A stretch of 64,000 nt of DNA from contig OU696571.1 in the NCBI GenBank assembly GCA_916048095.2, positions 7,262,001-7,326,000 on the forward strand, in the 5' to 3' direction. Position numbers and translations under genes: made by a program. Shown in pieces: positions 20,618-34,148 of this stretch (the stretch's first letter is position 1; the number at the start of each line of letters is the position of its first letter). The notes beneath the pieces were generated by a model that saw only the letters and a list, made by a program, of their open reading frames with translations, did no database searches and had not been told where the DNA came from. The stretch is from Sacculina carcini. Taxonomy: Eukaryota > Arthropoda > Thecostraca > Sacculinidae.

Positions 20618-23551
20618 CTACGCCGTGTAGTCGCTCATCCACTCAGGAGCCCGCCTTTCTCTTCCGGACCGACGAGGAAGTCGATCACTTCCCGGCTCAT
20701 GGTCAACCTGTTCACCTCCGACACCTTGATCTTCGTCTTCAGTTTCGCCGATCGACTCAACGACAACAGGACGTATATCCAGAACATGACGTGGAATACC
20801 ATCAACCGACACATTATTCCGCGAATGAACACCAGTCACGGTACCTCTGTTCCATTGTGAAGTGCACCGTCCGTCCGCCGGCTTCACCCAGACCTCTTCA
20901 CCAATTTCCACCGAACATCTCTCTTGGTTGCTCTCTGATGTAGTCTCTATGCATGGATGCCGCCACTCATAGTTATGCACATTACGATGAGGAATAGACG
21001 TGGGCTCCACACCAACTCTGGGTGACACATTGTACCAAAACACGGCCGTTGTTGGTGGTACCTGTGCTCTCTCAGCAAGCGCTTTTATGGTGCGGTGATG
21101 GCGCTCGACGATACCATTGCCGCTTGGGCGGTATGCAGCGCGATAAAATGGCATGATTTTCCACCGCCTCATCAGCTGCTTCATTTGTTGAGACCGAAAC
21201 ACACTGCTATTGTCCATGAGTAATTCACATACGGGTCCTCTCTCACGAAACACTTCATCAATATTCTTGCAAACCTGTTCAGCTGTGTCATTACGAAGTT
21301 CACGCCAGACTGCGAACCTGCCAGGACCGCAATCCACCATAGACAAATATTCACGGCCACGATAGTGTGTCACATCAATTGCCAATCTTCGGCAAGGCTC
21401 ACTTAGGTTCAGATGGCCTGGTGTATGAACCGCGGGTGCTGGGTCGATCGATTGGCAACGCTGACACCCTCGCACAACCCGCCGAACAACTTCTCGAGAT
21501 ACAGTGGGATCCACCTGTCGTGCCAAGAATAATGTGCGGTCAACTCCCATGTGATGCATGTTGTGCATTTCTCTCACGTCGTTCACAGATGTCATGCACA
21601 CATTCACGGTAGCTTCAGGACAGCGCGACGTATTTCTCGACCGCACCGCCGGCAATCCTAGCCACTGCTTTTTAACGCGAGTTAGTATATCCGCTTTATT
21701 TGCTGTCGTTGGAACACTGGTCACACTAACTCTCAATCCCAGCTCCGAAATCAAGTCACTCAGTATACTTAACCGTCGTTTCACGAGGATATCGGCTGCA
21801 CCCTTGGTCTTAACTCTTCTTTCTTTAGTGAACAGTATACCGACCCATCCAGCTACTGTAGCGGAATCTGTCCGAATCTCAATTTTCTCCAGCTTCCATT
21901 TCACTGCCAGATTCACTCCTTTCAACACAGCTTCTAATTCTGCAACATTGATGTGATGCACATCTTCCTTCTTCCTCTGCCACGATGCGTCCTCGACAAT
22001 AATTCCGTCAATTTCTATCGCTGCACCGATGGCAAGCATGCTGGCGTCACACCATACAATACCGTCATTAGTTTTTCGAACATGTCATGTTCCCCCCACT
22101 GGGTCATTCGCTATCACCCTCTCAACCATATCTTTTGTCATACGCAACACGTCATCCCCTACAACATCATCCCACTCGACACAATCAGCATGACGCTTGA
22201 GGTAGCTGCAAGCGGGCCTCAGCCATCCGGCGACGGGGTAGTGGCCGATCAACTTGCCACAAAGTGCGAACAATTGGCGTTTCGTCATATCGTCCGGTAC
22301 GGCAGGTACTACGTTCCCTCTGCGGTACACCAAATGCCCGTGCTCGCTCTTTTGCAGCTGCAACCCAAGAACAGCACTTTGCTCAATCGGCACCGGTGCT
22401 TTGGCTTTCAGCCCATACTTGGCTAGATGGTCAACTACCGCTGCACCTGACACTATCGACTCTCGCACAACGATATCGTCTATGTACGAATCCGTTGCTT
22501 CTTCAACCAGTGACGCTTGCTGTAGGACCGTACGCACAATTCAGGTCATGGCTTTAGGCGCAGAACACAACCCAAAACCCATTCTAGTCAGACAGTATAT
22601 ATTTCCATCATATTTCACTAATTGGTGTTTCCACAATTTTTCTGCTACGTGAACCTGGAGGTACGCAGCCTTCAAATCCACGATCGATACTGGTCCTTCA
22701 ATACGTCTCCATTATCTTAACTTTTCCCCGCATACATCAATAAATTCATCTCCAGTGTGACTGTGCAAAAAAGAGTTAAGCTCGCGGAAGTCCAATACTG
22801 GCCTAACTTTGTTCTTGGTAGGTTGAACGACCGCTAGCAATGGCAATACACCCATATTTTGCTTACCCGTCCAAGGCACCAAAATCTTCTCGTCAACCCA
22901 CCTACGCACCTCGGCCTCAAATTCTTCCCTCACAGCATCATCAAGTGTCCTCTCGTAACAACCAATTTTCCTTGTTAGTACCGGATTCTGCAATTTCGTT
23001 AACCATTCGACTTCCCACCTTTCACCATCAAACGACGCGCGAAAATCTGGATCCTCGATGCTCAGATTTCGCGGACCATCATTTCTACTGTTTTTCTCAC
23101 TCACATTTGGTACTGGCACGCTGTCACACTTCATCTCTATTGCACAACATGACTGTTGTCCGAATCGAACAGATTTCTCACTCACAGTCACTCCACCCAA
23201 ATGATTGATCAAATCCATTCCGACCACAATATCAATGTTGCTAACAAGCTCATCAACCACTATGGCCTTCACTTTCACATACCCATTCTGTACTCCCACT
23301 GTAATCCACGCTTCACCTCTACACTGCACTTGTCTACCATCAAACGCGAGCATCACACATTCACCGTCAATATATTTTACAAAGCTCGTTTTTACGACCA
23401 CAGCTGAACAACCAGTATCAATCAATGCCTTCGCCTTCATCTCATCTATCGTTACGTCAATAATTGGCAGACCTGACGATTGCGCCATTATTGGCTCATT
23501 GGAGTGACTGCTGGCGCACAAGCCACCCCACTCAAGTTTTCCGACTTGCAT
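20618..23551 (-). pseudogene. pol: pol of Ty3-like element (PR-RT-RH-IN), three stop codons
   Basis: One reading frame runs from 23551 to 20618 with no frameshift but three stops: TAA at 22712-22714, TGA at 22541-22543 and TGA at 22085-22087. In order: protease (ALIDTGCSAVVVK), RT (VRPVLDFRELNS, then YIDDIVV), RNase H (WCDAS, HINVAELEAV, TDSATV), integrase zinc finger (H-H then CQRC), and integrase core with Asp in AIDVTHYRG, Asp in LLMDNSSVF and Glu in GNGIVERHHRT. By comparison with the homologue at 58429-60817, the third stop replaces Trp. The basic, acidic-tailed C-terminus ends in RRAPEWMSDY. Confidence 0.85.
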
Positions 23552-24227
23552 TCAAATGACTTGTGTCCGTCTTTTCCGCACCGATAACACACGATTGGTT
23601 TACGTTTGCTACAGTAGCGTGCCATGTGAGGCCCTCTACACACGAAGCATCGTCCGGTGAATCTTCGCGGCGCAGCATTATCTCGCAGTGTGATTCCCTG
23701 GTCCCACTGACCGCTTCACCGGAGGCCACCACATTCACGGCTCTATTAGCAGCCAACACACGGGCATGGGCAATTAGCTCGCTGGTCGTCATCTTTAGAA
23801 CATTTGGTAAACGCTGAAGCGTGACTCTGATGTCGGCAGGAAATCCATTCACAAACGCAAGTCTCGTTGCATGCTCAACACCTGCATTATCGAAACTGGC
23901 CAGTCCAGCCAACCTTCTGATCTCATTGGCATATACATCAACAGATTCGCCGCTCCATCTTTTTTCACACAACTTTCTATGCGCCGTGAACGCATCATCC
24001 GTGAATGCTCCAATCAGCATTTGCTGAATCTGATCAGCATTGTCCTGGGCCTCTTCAGACAGCTCTAAATATAGCGCTAACGCATCCCCCTCAAGATACA
24101 GCGGAATGAAACTGGCTAGGTCAGATACACCTTGCAGCTTTGCTACCAACGTTGCTTTCTTCAACCACGCCACAACATCTCCATCGCCGGCAAACGCCCT
24201 GATCATATCGTGAGATATTTTTGGCAT
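23532..24227 (-). pseudogene. gag: gag of Ty3-like element, frameshifted before zinc knuckles
   Basis: A 231-aa frame opens at an ATG 15 nt inside the 5' LTR edge. The capsid-like part reads VVAWLKKATLVAKLQGVSDL, FIPLYLEGDALALYLEL and YANEIRRLAGLA. Two CCHC zinc knuckles (CFVCRGPHMARYC and CYRCGKDGHKSFEC) lie at about 23545-23630 in a different frame, so a 1-nt indel near 23650-23720 separates capsid from nucleocapsid. The protease frame starts in a third frame, overlapping the knuckles' end, which suggests normal gag-pol frameshifting in the ancestor. Confidence 0.75.
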
Positions 24228-24242
24228 TTTGGCCGGTTAGCT

Positions 24243-24601
24243 TGTGGTTTTGAGATGTATTAGATGACCGAATACGAATGAGGTTGAACAATGCGATGAG
24301 ATTGAAAACAAACAATAAATGCAATAAAAACGTCACCTGCAAATTATCACAATTCAACAGCTCAAACCGCTCCACGCTCGCAACAATAACCGCTCCACGC
24401 TCACGCCACACTCTCCACCACCGCACTGCCCCATTACTTCTTCTCGCACCTCTAAGCCCCGCCCATTGATCACATACATATAATCAGCTAACACACTGGT
24501 AACGCCATCTAACGACAATATACACAAACAACGTGTCTCCTCATCACTATACATAAACACAAATAGTCATATATACAAAGCGTCTACACGGCAAAACCAC
24601 A
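24243..24601 (-). repeat. 5' LTR of Ty3-like element 20235-24601
   Basis: A 359-bp partner of 20235-20595, followed by target duplication GTGTT at 24602-24606. Confidence 0.92.
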
Positions 24602-26203
24602 GTGTTCTACAAAATAAGCTATAATTTATACCCTCAAATGATACAAAAACATGTAAAATTGGCAAAATTCTCAAATACATCCAAAATTACACATGCACAC
24701 CGGGCGACTAAAATTTATTCGTTTTTCTTCTTTTTCTCAGTAACTTTTTGTTACGCATAAAAATAAATTATACCATCGTGCTGAAAATTTTGTTTTCTGC
24801 AATGCGGTATAATTTTTAATTTTCCAAAGTGTATTTGAAGGACGTTACGGCGGTGTAAAGTCAAAATGACATATTGCCAATTTCACAGCTATTATGCGCA
24901 CTTGCGACTACACAGGAGTATACACTGATTAAATTTCACTGAAGCCCAATCACAATTAAGAATGCATCATATTAACTCCAAGCATGGATGGTGTGGTTTT
25001 ATTGCGTACAGTTCAATTAATGATATACTGAATAGAAAGGCTTTATTGTCTCAATATTTACACATGAATGGTTCCGCACGACGGGCGGGTAAAATGCTAC
25101 TGGGAACAAACTAAACTACTGAATTTTGCTTTGTAATTTGATTGGTTTAATTTCAAGTTGCATTCGCTTAAGCTGCATAAGGATATGGGTTGTAATATCA
25201 TGCAATGCCAACTATATGCATATGCTGTTTTAGCGGAAGCATCAATCTGGAATTATAGAGATGACAGAAAGTTTCATTGTTTTGATAGTGTTACGATTCT
25301 GAATTACTACACACGAAGGACGGATTTGAATTTGAGCAGTGTTGAGGGAAAAAACTTCGTCAATAATTAAAAGAAGAATTTACAAATCTATATTTTTCTA
25401 TTGGATAAGCTTTTTGCTTTTTGATTCATTATATTTTATTAATAGTTCCGCACGACGGGCGGGTTTAAATACGAGGCTGTTGGAGGGAAAATAGTTTGCC
25501 ACATCTAAAATAAAAACATTCATATTTGACTTTTCTATTGGTTAAGACTTTTCATGGGTTTACTTATTCTTTTAAAATTTCTGATCGTTTCTTATTAATT
25601 CAATATTTATTTTACTTTATTTATTGTTCTGCACAGCGGGCGGGTTTTAATGCTAGATGGCGGTGTTAAGTTATAAATATATTTTGAAAACATTATGATA
25701 AAAAAATTGAGTCATTTCCATTGTTTTGTGTCTGAGTTCTGAATTATTCAGCACGACGGGCAGGTTTCAATATGAGGCGGTTTAGGCAAACTATTATGTC
25801 AAAATAATATAAAAATATCGAAATTTAGACTTTTTATGGGTTGACTCTTTTCTTTATTAATTCATATTTATTTTCTCTTATAAATTGAATACAAATTTAA
25901 TAGCATGAATTGTTCCGCACGACGGGCGGGTTTACATGCTATAATTTGCATTGTTTGTTACGTGTTTGTGTTCTGAATTATTCCGCACGACGGGCAGGTT
26001 CAAATATGAGGCGGATTGAGGGATCATATTTTGTCAAATTTATATTTAAAATTTCCACATTTAGAGTTTTTTTTATTGGTGAACGTATATACAGGTTAAA
26101 TTTTCTGCTTTTTAGTTTGTATTCAGCTCATTTTATGGATTGAATATGAATTTTACTTTATGAATTGTTGAGCACGACGGGCGGGTTCAAATCTATATCT
26201 ATA

Positions 26204-27265
26204 CTAGCATTAGAACCCGCCCGTTGTGCGAGCCATTCATGAAATAAAATTCATATTATATTTAAAAAAATCAAATTAATTTTTTATTATTAAATCCATA
26301 TAAATCCTAATCAAATGAAAATTCTAAATTTCATTTTTTATGTTTATTTTGACAAAATAAGATCCCTCAACCCGCCTCATATTGAAGCCCGCCCGTCGTA
26401 CGGAATAATTTAGAGCTCGAATACGATCCGTTCTGGACCTTGAAGTTGAATCAGTTAGTTTAGACTCGTTTTACACGGTGAAATTGAACGTTTTATTGTC
26501 TTTAGTTACTGCCCGCGGGACATTTTTATTTCATAAACATGATCCATTGCTTAGTTTACGTTTGAAGCCTCTGATTTATACCAGTGAGCCCGCACAATTA
26601 TGTCACCTCATATTTAAGCATACGGAATATTGACCAAAATATTCACGTTTTTTGTGCTAATTTTGCCTTTTTGCCTTTTTGTCATTTACACTTCACACCG
26701 CCGTAACTTTTTTCATACACTTTATAAATTATACCGTGTAAATTATAAATTATACCGTGTTGTAGAAAACAAAATTCTCAGCATGATGGTATTATTTATT
26801 TAGATGTGTGATAATTAGTTTTTGAGAAATAGAGAAAAAAGTATAGAAAATTGGACGCGTGGAGTTTAAATAAAATTTTGAATGTAGATTGATTTTTTTT
26901 CCATTTTACATGTTTTATATTCAATTTTTGGGTATGAATTATAGTTTGTTGAGTAGAACAGAAAATTTTATACACAGTGGTATAGTTTGTATAGTTGTAC
27001 CATTGCTGGTTTAGGAGGAGTAGTCTACAGAAAATAGACCAAAATTTTCGCATTTTTCAGGGTTCATTTTGTCTTTTCACCGCTATAACTTTTTTTGGTT
27101 TAATTTTTAAAATTTAAAATTTAGCATATCGTGTAGACAAGAACATTTCCAACGTAATGGTATAAATTGTTAGCGGGTAGGCCAAGTGGTTACTGAGTAG
27201 CAGCTTGCAGAATATGGACCAAGGAGGGTGGGACACACAGACACACATACACACAGAGGTTCTCT
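26204..27265 (-). mobile_element. Modular Helitron-like repeat, copy 3 (short, inverted)
   Basis: In minus orientation it begins at the CCTCTGTGTG-type 5' end near 27262, runs through two modules and jumps directly to the terminal hairpin region, ending with CTAG at 26204-26207. It lacks most of the middle of copy 1, so it is an internal-deletion derivative. Confidence 0.65.
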
Positions 27266-27283
27266 TTTATATATATATATCTA

Positions 27284-30200
27284 CTAGCATTAAACCCGCC
27301 CGTTGTGCGGATCAATTCATAACATGAAATTCATATTCAATTCATAAAAATATGGAAAATTAAAAATGAAATAGGGTACACTCATAAGAATATTAATTAA
27401 TTGAAAATTCTAAGTTTAATTATTTTTATTTCGACAAAATATTTCCTCTCAGTCCGCCTTAGTCATTTTTACACCCGCCCGTCGTGCTGAATAATTCAGA
27501 GCTCGAACACGATCCGTTCTGGATCTTGAAGTCAAATCCATTGGTGTTGTGTATGGATTAATTCTACAGGGGAAATTGAACATTCTATTGTCTATAGCTG
27601 CTGCCCGCGGAACATTTATATTTTAAAAAAAATTACCTTTTTTAAATGAACCATTTGAAAAAATGAACTAAAAACACTTTAAGCCCGCCCGTCGTGCGGA
27701 ACAATTCATGCAATAAAATTCATATTAAATCCATAAAATATAATGAATACAAATTGAAAAGCAAGAAATGTAACCTATAAATATCTTAACCAATAGAAAA
27801 GTCAAAATGTGAATATTTTTGTTTTTATTTTGACAAATATTATCCCTCAGCCCGCCTGATACATAAATCTGCCCGTCGTGTGGTATAATTCAGAACACAA
27901 ACACGAAACAAACAATGAAAGATGATGAAATCTTTTCATCAGAATGTTTCCAAACTATATTTATTACTTAACATCATTCCCCAACATCATTTGCTTAAGT
28001 ACTATTTCACTTTTACCGCTATAATATTTATTGCTAAAATTGATATATTTTCCGCTATCATTAAAACCCAATATAACCTGAGTCAAACCTACCCAACCCA
28101 ACCCAACCATTCAATCTTCACCGCACTCAGCCTAGTCTGAGGTGATTCAACTTATTAGTTTATTATCACAAAATATACTGATTCGATCATTATTTGTAAT
28201 CAGAAGACTGAGATTATCTACCCCAGGGGTCCCAAACACGCGGCCACCAATACTTTTCTCTCAACCCGCCAATATAGTACCGGAACCAAACTGTAAGGCA
28301 GCTAAATTCACATTTGTTGCATAATGCGATATATTTATACACCATTTAAGTCAAATTTACATCAGTGAGTCTGGATCTTGAAGTCAAGCCCGTGAGTTTT
28401 GTATATGGATTCATTCCACACGGTAAAATTGAATGTTTGAACCCTCCCTTCGTGCGGAACAATTAATAAAACAAAAGTAATACATATTTAAATGCAAACA
28501 ACCAGTCTAAAGAAAAACTCTAAATTGTAAAATCTATACCAACAGTAAATTCCTGTTCTTAATTTGCATATTCTTATTCTAATAATTGACGGCATATTAT
28601 TCAGTCAACCCGCCTGATACTTAAGCCCGCCCGTCGTCAGGAATATTTTCGAAATGTAAACACAAAATAACAATGATTTGTTTTAGTATATAAAGGATTT
28701 TTTTCCATAATATTATCTCATAATGCCCGGTTAATGCTTCCACTAATGCATCATTTTCATACCGTTGTTATTTTTTGGATTACACCGATATTACAGCCCT
28801 TGATATTACAGCCGATATTATATTATGCAATCTATATTCTGCTACGTAATATTCCTAATACATATATCATCAGATCACAAAATATATTTGAAGGTTCACA
28901 TCATTCTCCACCATCATTTGCTCAAGAGCTATTCTACTTTTATCGCTAGAATCTTTACTGCTAGCAAAATATCATATACCTCGCTATCAATTAAACCTAG
29001 CATTAAAACCCGCCCGTTGTGCGGAGGAATTAATAAAATGGAATTAATATTCATAAAAATTCATATTCCTAAAAAATATTCCAAATTAAAATAGAAAATG
29101 AAAACTCATAAGTGTCTTACTCAATAGAAAAGTCCAAGTGTGAATATTTTTATTTTTATTTTGACATAATATCCTCCCTCAACCCGCCTCATATATAAAC
29201 CCACCCATTGTGCGGAATAACTCAGTACACAAACACGTAACAAACAATGAAAATTCTAGCATGTAAACCCGCCCGTCGTGCGAAACAGTTCATACTATTA
29301 AATTTGTATTCAATTCATAAGAGAAAAGGAATATGAATTAAAAAAGAGTGGAGTAAACCCATAAAAAAGTCTAAATTTCTATATTTTCATATTTATTTTC
29401 ACAAAATAGTTTGCCTAAACCGGCTCATATTTTTACATTCCCGTCGTGCTGAATAATTCAGAACTCAGACACGAAACAATGAAAAATGACTTCACTTTTT
29501 TATCATAATGTTTCCAAAATATTTTTATAACTTAACGTCACCGTCTAGCATTGAAACCCGCCAGTTGTGCGGAACAGGTTAGGGGCTTAATACGTAAATA
29601 CGTATTAAGCGTATTATACGTACGCCTGTAAATACGTTCACCAATAAAAACTCTAAATGTGAATATTTTAATTATAAATTTGACAAAATATGATCCCTTA
29701 ATCCACCTCATATTTAAACCTACCCGTCGTGCGGAATATTTCAGAACACACACACACACACATAATAATACACAAACACGTACAAAACAATGAAAATTCT
29801 AGCATGTAAACCCGCCCGTCGTTCGAAACAGTTCATACTTTTAAATTTGTATTCAATTATTAAGATAAACTAAATATGAATTAATAAAGAAATGAGTAAA
29901 CCCCAAACAATCCTATTTAAACCTGCCCGTCGTGCTGAATAATTCAGAATTCTGACTCAAAACAATGAAAAATGACTAATTTTTTTATCATAATGGTTTC
30001 AAAATATATTTATAACTCAACATCACCTTCTAGCATTAAAACCCGCCCTTTGTGCAGAACAATAAATAAAGTAAAATGAGTATTGAATTAATAAAAAATG
30101 ATTAGAAATTAAAAAATAAAAAGTAAACCCATAAAAAGTCCTAACCAATAGAAAAGTCTAAATGTGAATGTTTTTATTTTAGATGTGGCAAAATATTTTC

Positions 30201-31783
30201 CCTCGAACTGCCTCGTATTAAAACCCCCCCGTCGTGCGGAACTATAAATAGAATATAATGAATCAAAAAGCAAAAAGCTTATCCAATAGAAAAATATAAA
30301 TTTGTAAATTCTTGTTTTAATTATTGACGAAGTTTTTTTTCCTCAACAGTGCTCAAGTTCACACCCATCCTTCGTGTATAGTAATTCAGAAGTGTAACAC
30401 TATCAAAACAATGAAACCTTCTGTCATCTCTATAATTCCAGATTTATGCGTCCGCTAAAACAGTATATTCATATAGTTGGCATTGCATGATATTACAACC
30501 CATATCCTTATGCAACTTAAGCTTATGCAACTTGAAATTAAACCAATAAAATTATACAGTAATATTCAGTAGTTAACTTTGTTCCCAGTAGTATTTTACA
30601 CGCCCGTCGGGCGGAACAATTCATGTGTAAATATTGAGGACAATAAAGCCTTTCTATTCAGTATAGTGTAGCATTAATTAAACTGTACCCAATAAAACCA
30701 CACCATCCATGCTTGGAGCTAATATGATGCATTCTTAATTGTGATTGGGCTTCAGTGAAATTTAATCGGTGTATATTCCTGTGTAATCGCAAGTGCGCAT
30801 AATAGCTGTCATATTGGCAATATGTCTTTTTGACTTTACACCGCCGTAACTTCCTTCAGATACACTTTGGAAAATTACAAATTATACCGTATTGTAGAAA
30901 ACAAAATTTCTAGCACGATGGTATAATTTATTTTAATGTGTGACAAATAGTTCCTGAGAAATAGGTAGAAAAATGAATTAATTTTAGTCACCCGGTGTTC
31001 AAGTTTAATTTGGGATGTATTTGATAATTTTGCCAATTTTACACGTTTTTTGTATCATTTGTGGGTATAAATTATAACTATTCTTGTAGAACACAACATT
31101 ATCTACACAATAATATATTTTTTATAGCGGTAACATTGCTGGTTTATGAGGAATAGGTAGCGAAATATTGACCAAAATATTCACGTTTTTTGTGCTAATT
31201 TTGCCTTTTTGACTTTGTCATTTACACTTCACACCGCCGTAACTTTTTTATAATACACTTTGGAAAATTACAAACTATACCGTGTTGTAGAAAACGAAAT
31301 TCCCAGCATGATGGGATTATTTATTTAGATGTGTGATAATTCGTTTTTGAGAAATAGAGAAAAAAGTATAGAAAATCGGACGCGTGGAGTATAAATAAAA
31401 TTTTGAATGTAGATTGAATTTTTTTCCATTTTACATGTTTTATATTCAATTTTTGGGTATGAATTATAGTTTGTTGAGTAGAACAGATAGGTTTCTACAC
31501 AGTGGTATAATATGTATAGTTGTACCATTGCTGGTTTAGGAGGAGTAGTCTACAGAAAATTTACCAAAATTTTCGCATTTTCAGGGTTCATTTTGTCTTT
31601 TCACCGCTATAACTTTTTTGGTTTCATTTTTAAAATTTAAAATTCAATCTAAACTGTAGACAAGAAAATTTCCAACGTGATGGTATATATTGTTAGCGGG
31701 TACGCCAAGTGGTGGCCGAGTATTAGCTGATAGAAAATGTACAAAGGAGGGTGGGACACACACACACACAGACACACAGAGGA
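27284..31783 (-). mobile_element. Modular Helitron-like repeat, copy 4 (long, inverted)
   Basis: The minus-strand 5' end TCCTCTGTGTGTC is at 31783 and the 3' CTAG at 27284-27287. The right 1.8 kb mirrors copy 5 (34149-36363) closely. They share variants absent from copy 1, for example a GGGTACAG-TTTAATTAATGC segment near 30690 and 35660. The left part (27284-30000) has many extra hairpin units in the reverse orientation (CCGCCCGTCGTGCGG and variants), giving an expanded array. A hAT-like CAGGGGTCCC terminus lies at 28225. No ORF. Confidence 0.65.
28223..28245 (+). repeat. hAT-like terminal sequence, single end
   Basis: CCCAGGGGTCCCAAACACGC resembles the CAGGGGTCCCCAAAC-type terminal repeats of hAT elements. 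No second terminus or 8-bp duplication was found nearby. Confidence 0.3.
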
Positions 31784-31800
31784 TATCTTTTATATATATA

Positions 31801-34129
31801 CAGTGATACCTCGGCTCACGAACATAATTGGTTCCCAGAAAGTGTGCGTAAGGCGAAAAGTTCGTCTTCCGAACATTTATTTCCCATAAGAAACCATTAA
31901 AATGATCCGTTCCCAGGTCCCCATAAAACATAATTTTTTACTAAATTTGTCTTCAATAAGACTACAAAAAATACCATATTTTATGTATAATAAATGTGTT
32001 ATTGTATTGTAATTAAAGAAATAAACGAAAATAATAAAATAAACGAATTGTAATAAAAGAATTGTATTGAACGAACGAATTGTAATAAGAGGGAGGGAGG
32101 GAGTTACTGTTTGGAAGGAGAGTCAGCTTCCATAAGCACTGTAGATTACTCAACCTCCGGTGTTGCTTCTCTTCTTTGCTTCTTAGAAGGAGACTCTTTA
32201 TCCTTTATGCTGACTAGAAACCTCTTAATTGACACCTGCTGCTTTCTGAGTTGTGCGGTCTTACGAAACTGAGGCATCACATTATCATTCATCATGTTGA
32301 CGATTCTCATAGCCACAGTCTTTTCAGAACGGTACTGCTCGATAAAAGCCTGCACATCACTCCACTTAGCTAGCATGGTCTTGATGCTTTCACTTGATGC
32401 TGCAGCCATCTCCTCGTCCTCAGATGACAAATCCTGAATGGCTTCCTTCTGCTTGTCCTCATGAAGTAAAATCAAATCTTCTGTGTTGAGGACCTCATTT
32501 TGGTCAGCATCAAGCTCCTCGACGTTATATACATCCACTTGGAGTCCCATGTTCCGTCCCATGGAAACAATGTCCTTCACAACAACAGAGTCTTGAGGAA
32601 CAAATCCTTCATAATCCATCTCAAGGATACATGCGGGCCACAACTTCTTCCATGCTGCTTTCAAAGTTCGAAAGATAACATCATGACAAGCCTTTTCTAT
32701 CAGTTGAACACAATGATACACATTGAAATGGGCCTTCCAATAATCCCTTAGTGATAGGTCGGTGTCATTGGTCACGTGAAAGCTCCCAGTAAATAAGGCC
32801 TTAGTATAAAGCTTCTTAAAGCTTGCGATCACTTGCTGGTCCATGGGCTGCAGCTGGGGGTTGTGTTGGGAGGGATAAATTTGACCTTGATAAATTCAAG
32901 ATCACCTTGAAGTTCCTCCTCCAAACTTGGTGGATGCGCCGGGGGCATTGTCAAGGAGAAGGAGACACTTGACAGGGAGTCCTTTCTCCTCGGGATATTT
33001 TCTCACTGAAGGAGCGAAGACATCATGCATCCAGTCCATAAACGAGATGAGTAACCCAAGCTTTGGTGTTGGACTTCCACATTACAGGAAGCCTGGATTT
33101 AACCACCTGGCTTTTCTTGAAGGCCCTTGGGTTTTCTGAGTGATAAACCAACATTAGTTCTATCTTACAGTCGCCTCTGGCATTGCCGCACATCAGGAGG
33201 GTTAGCCTATCTTTCATAGGCTTATGCCCAGGGACGGACTTCTCTTCATGTGTGATGAAAGTCCGGTTAGGCATATTTTTCCAAAAAAGACCGGTTTCAT
33301 CAGCATTAAACACTTGATGAGGAACGTAGCCTTCTTCTTCCACCATCTTGAGAAATAATTCCTTGTAAGCTTCGGCAGCTTTATCATCAGAACTGGCTGC
33401 CTCGACATGACGAATGACACTATGAATCCCTGTACGACGCTTAAACTTCTCGAACCATCCGTGGCTAGCCTTGAAGTCATCAATGGATGACGAACTTCCA
33501 GCTTGCATCTTGATGATATCCGAGTGAAGTTGCCGTGGTTTCTCGGCGATAATACCCTCACTCACACTGTCACCTACTATCTGATTTATGTTAATCCAAA
33601 TCAACAGAAGTTTTTCAACCTATTCTATTGCCTGAGACCGTTGCTTAGACAACACAGAAACACCCTTAGCCACACACGCACCCATATTAGCTTCCTTTTT
33701 CTTAAGGATGGTAGCAATGGTAGACTTAGCGTACTGGTACTGGGACGCTACGCCACACAAACGCACACCTCGTTTGTGTTTTTCAATGATCTCTTGCTCG
33801 ATCGTAATTTTCTTTAATCTTTTTTTAGTCTTAACCCTAGCCTGTGGTGGGGTCTTTTTCGGTCCCATAATAGCAAAAGTACACTCAATATGGTCCAAAA
33901 TATCTATCAAACACAAACCACGTCCGCACTCAACGAAAGGCGGTGACGAACTGGGACGCCGTGAGGGTGCATCAGCTTCTCGTGGTCGCCACCGTGGCGC
34001 TGTTCGACCGCTTGGTTTGGTTCGCCCGCCGAAAACTAGTTCGTCAGCCGAGACTATATGCTCGTGAATTTAATGTTCGTGAGGCGAAAAGTTCGTGAGC
34101 TGAAGCGTTCGTCAGCGGAGGTTTTACTG
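31801..34129 (-). mobile_element. Tigger/pogo DNA transposon
   Basis: 2,329 bp flanked by TA (31799-31800, 34130-34131). The ends start CAGTGATACCTCGGCTCACG on the left and, inverted, CAGTAAAACCTCCGCTGACG on the right, the usual Tigger terminal repeats. A minus-strand transposase fills most of it. It sits in (TA)n exactly between two head-to-head Helitron-like copies. Confidence 0.92.
32146..33916 (-). pseudogene. Tigger/pogo transposase (DDE), inactivated
   Basis: The N-terminus (ATG near 33870) has the pogo-type psq helix-turn-helix (KKRLKKITIEQEIIEKHKRG, GVASQYQYAKSTIATIL). A CENP-B-type HTH follows (HGWFEKFKRRTGIHS), then the DDE core with first Asp in FNADETGLFW and second in CLLLLDNAP, then MDQQVIASFKKLYTKALF and an acidic C-terminus. 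Breaks: TAG at 33620-33622 and frameshifts near 33040, 32940 and 32855. It cannot make a full transposase. Confidence 0.88.
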
Positions 34130-34148
34130 TAGATATATATATAAGAGA

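Larger units (their letters stand above)
20235..24601 (-). mobile_element. Full-length Ty3-like LTR retrotransposon, divergent clade
   Basis: 4,367 bp with paired LTRs, perfect 5-bp target duplication GTGTT (20230-20234 and 24602-24606), a polypurine tract and gag-protease-RT-RNase H-integrase order on the minus strand. The element landed inside Helitron-like copy 2. The leader between 5' LTR and gag ATG is only 15 nt (24228-24242) and has no TGG-type primer site. Coding capacity is lost through three nonsense codons in pol and a gag frameshift. RNase H carries HINVAELEAV, and the integrase is close to the element at 58016-60988. Confidence 0.9.
19937..26200 (+). mobile_element. Modular Helitron-like repeat, copy 2 (interrupted)
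   Basis: 5'-truncated: it begins within the second module (CGTCCGATTTTCTTTAC). It is interrupted at 20234/24602 by a full LTR retrotransposon with duplicated GTGTT and continues to about 26200, with the usual series of CCGCACGACGGGCGG hairpins (25076, 25447, 25914, 25984, 26170). It ends where a minus-strand copy begins (CTAG at 26204). Confidence 0.7.

Noticed and set aside
21558-22426. Several + strand open frames of 130-160 codons inside the Ty3-like pol
   Set aside because: They are antisense shadows of RT/RNase H coding sequence and show no domain.
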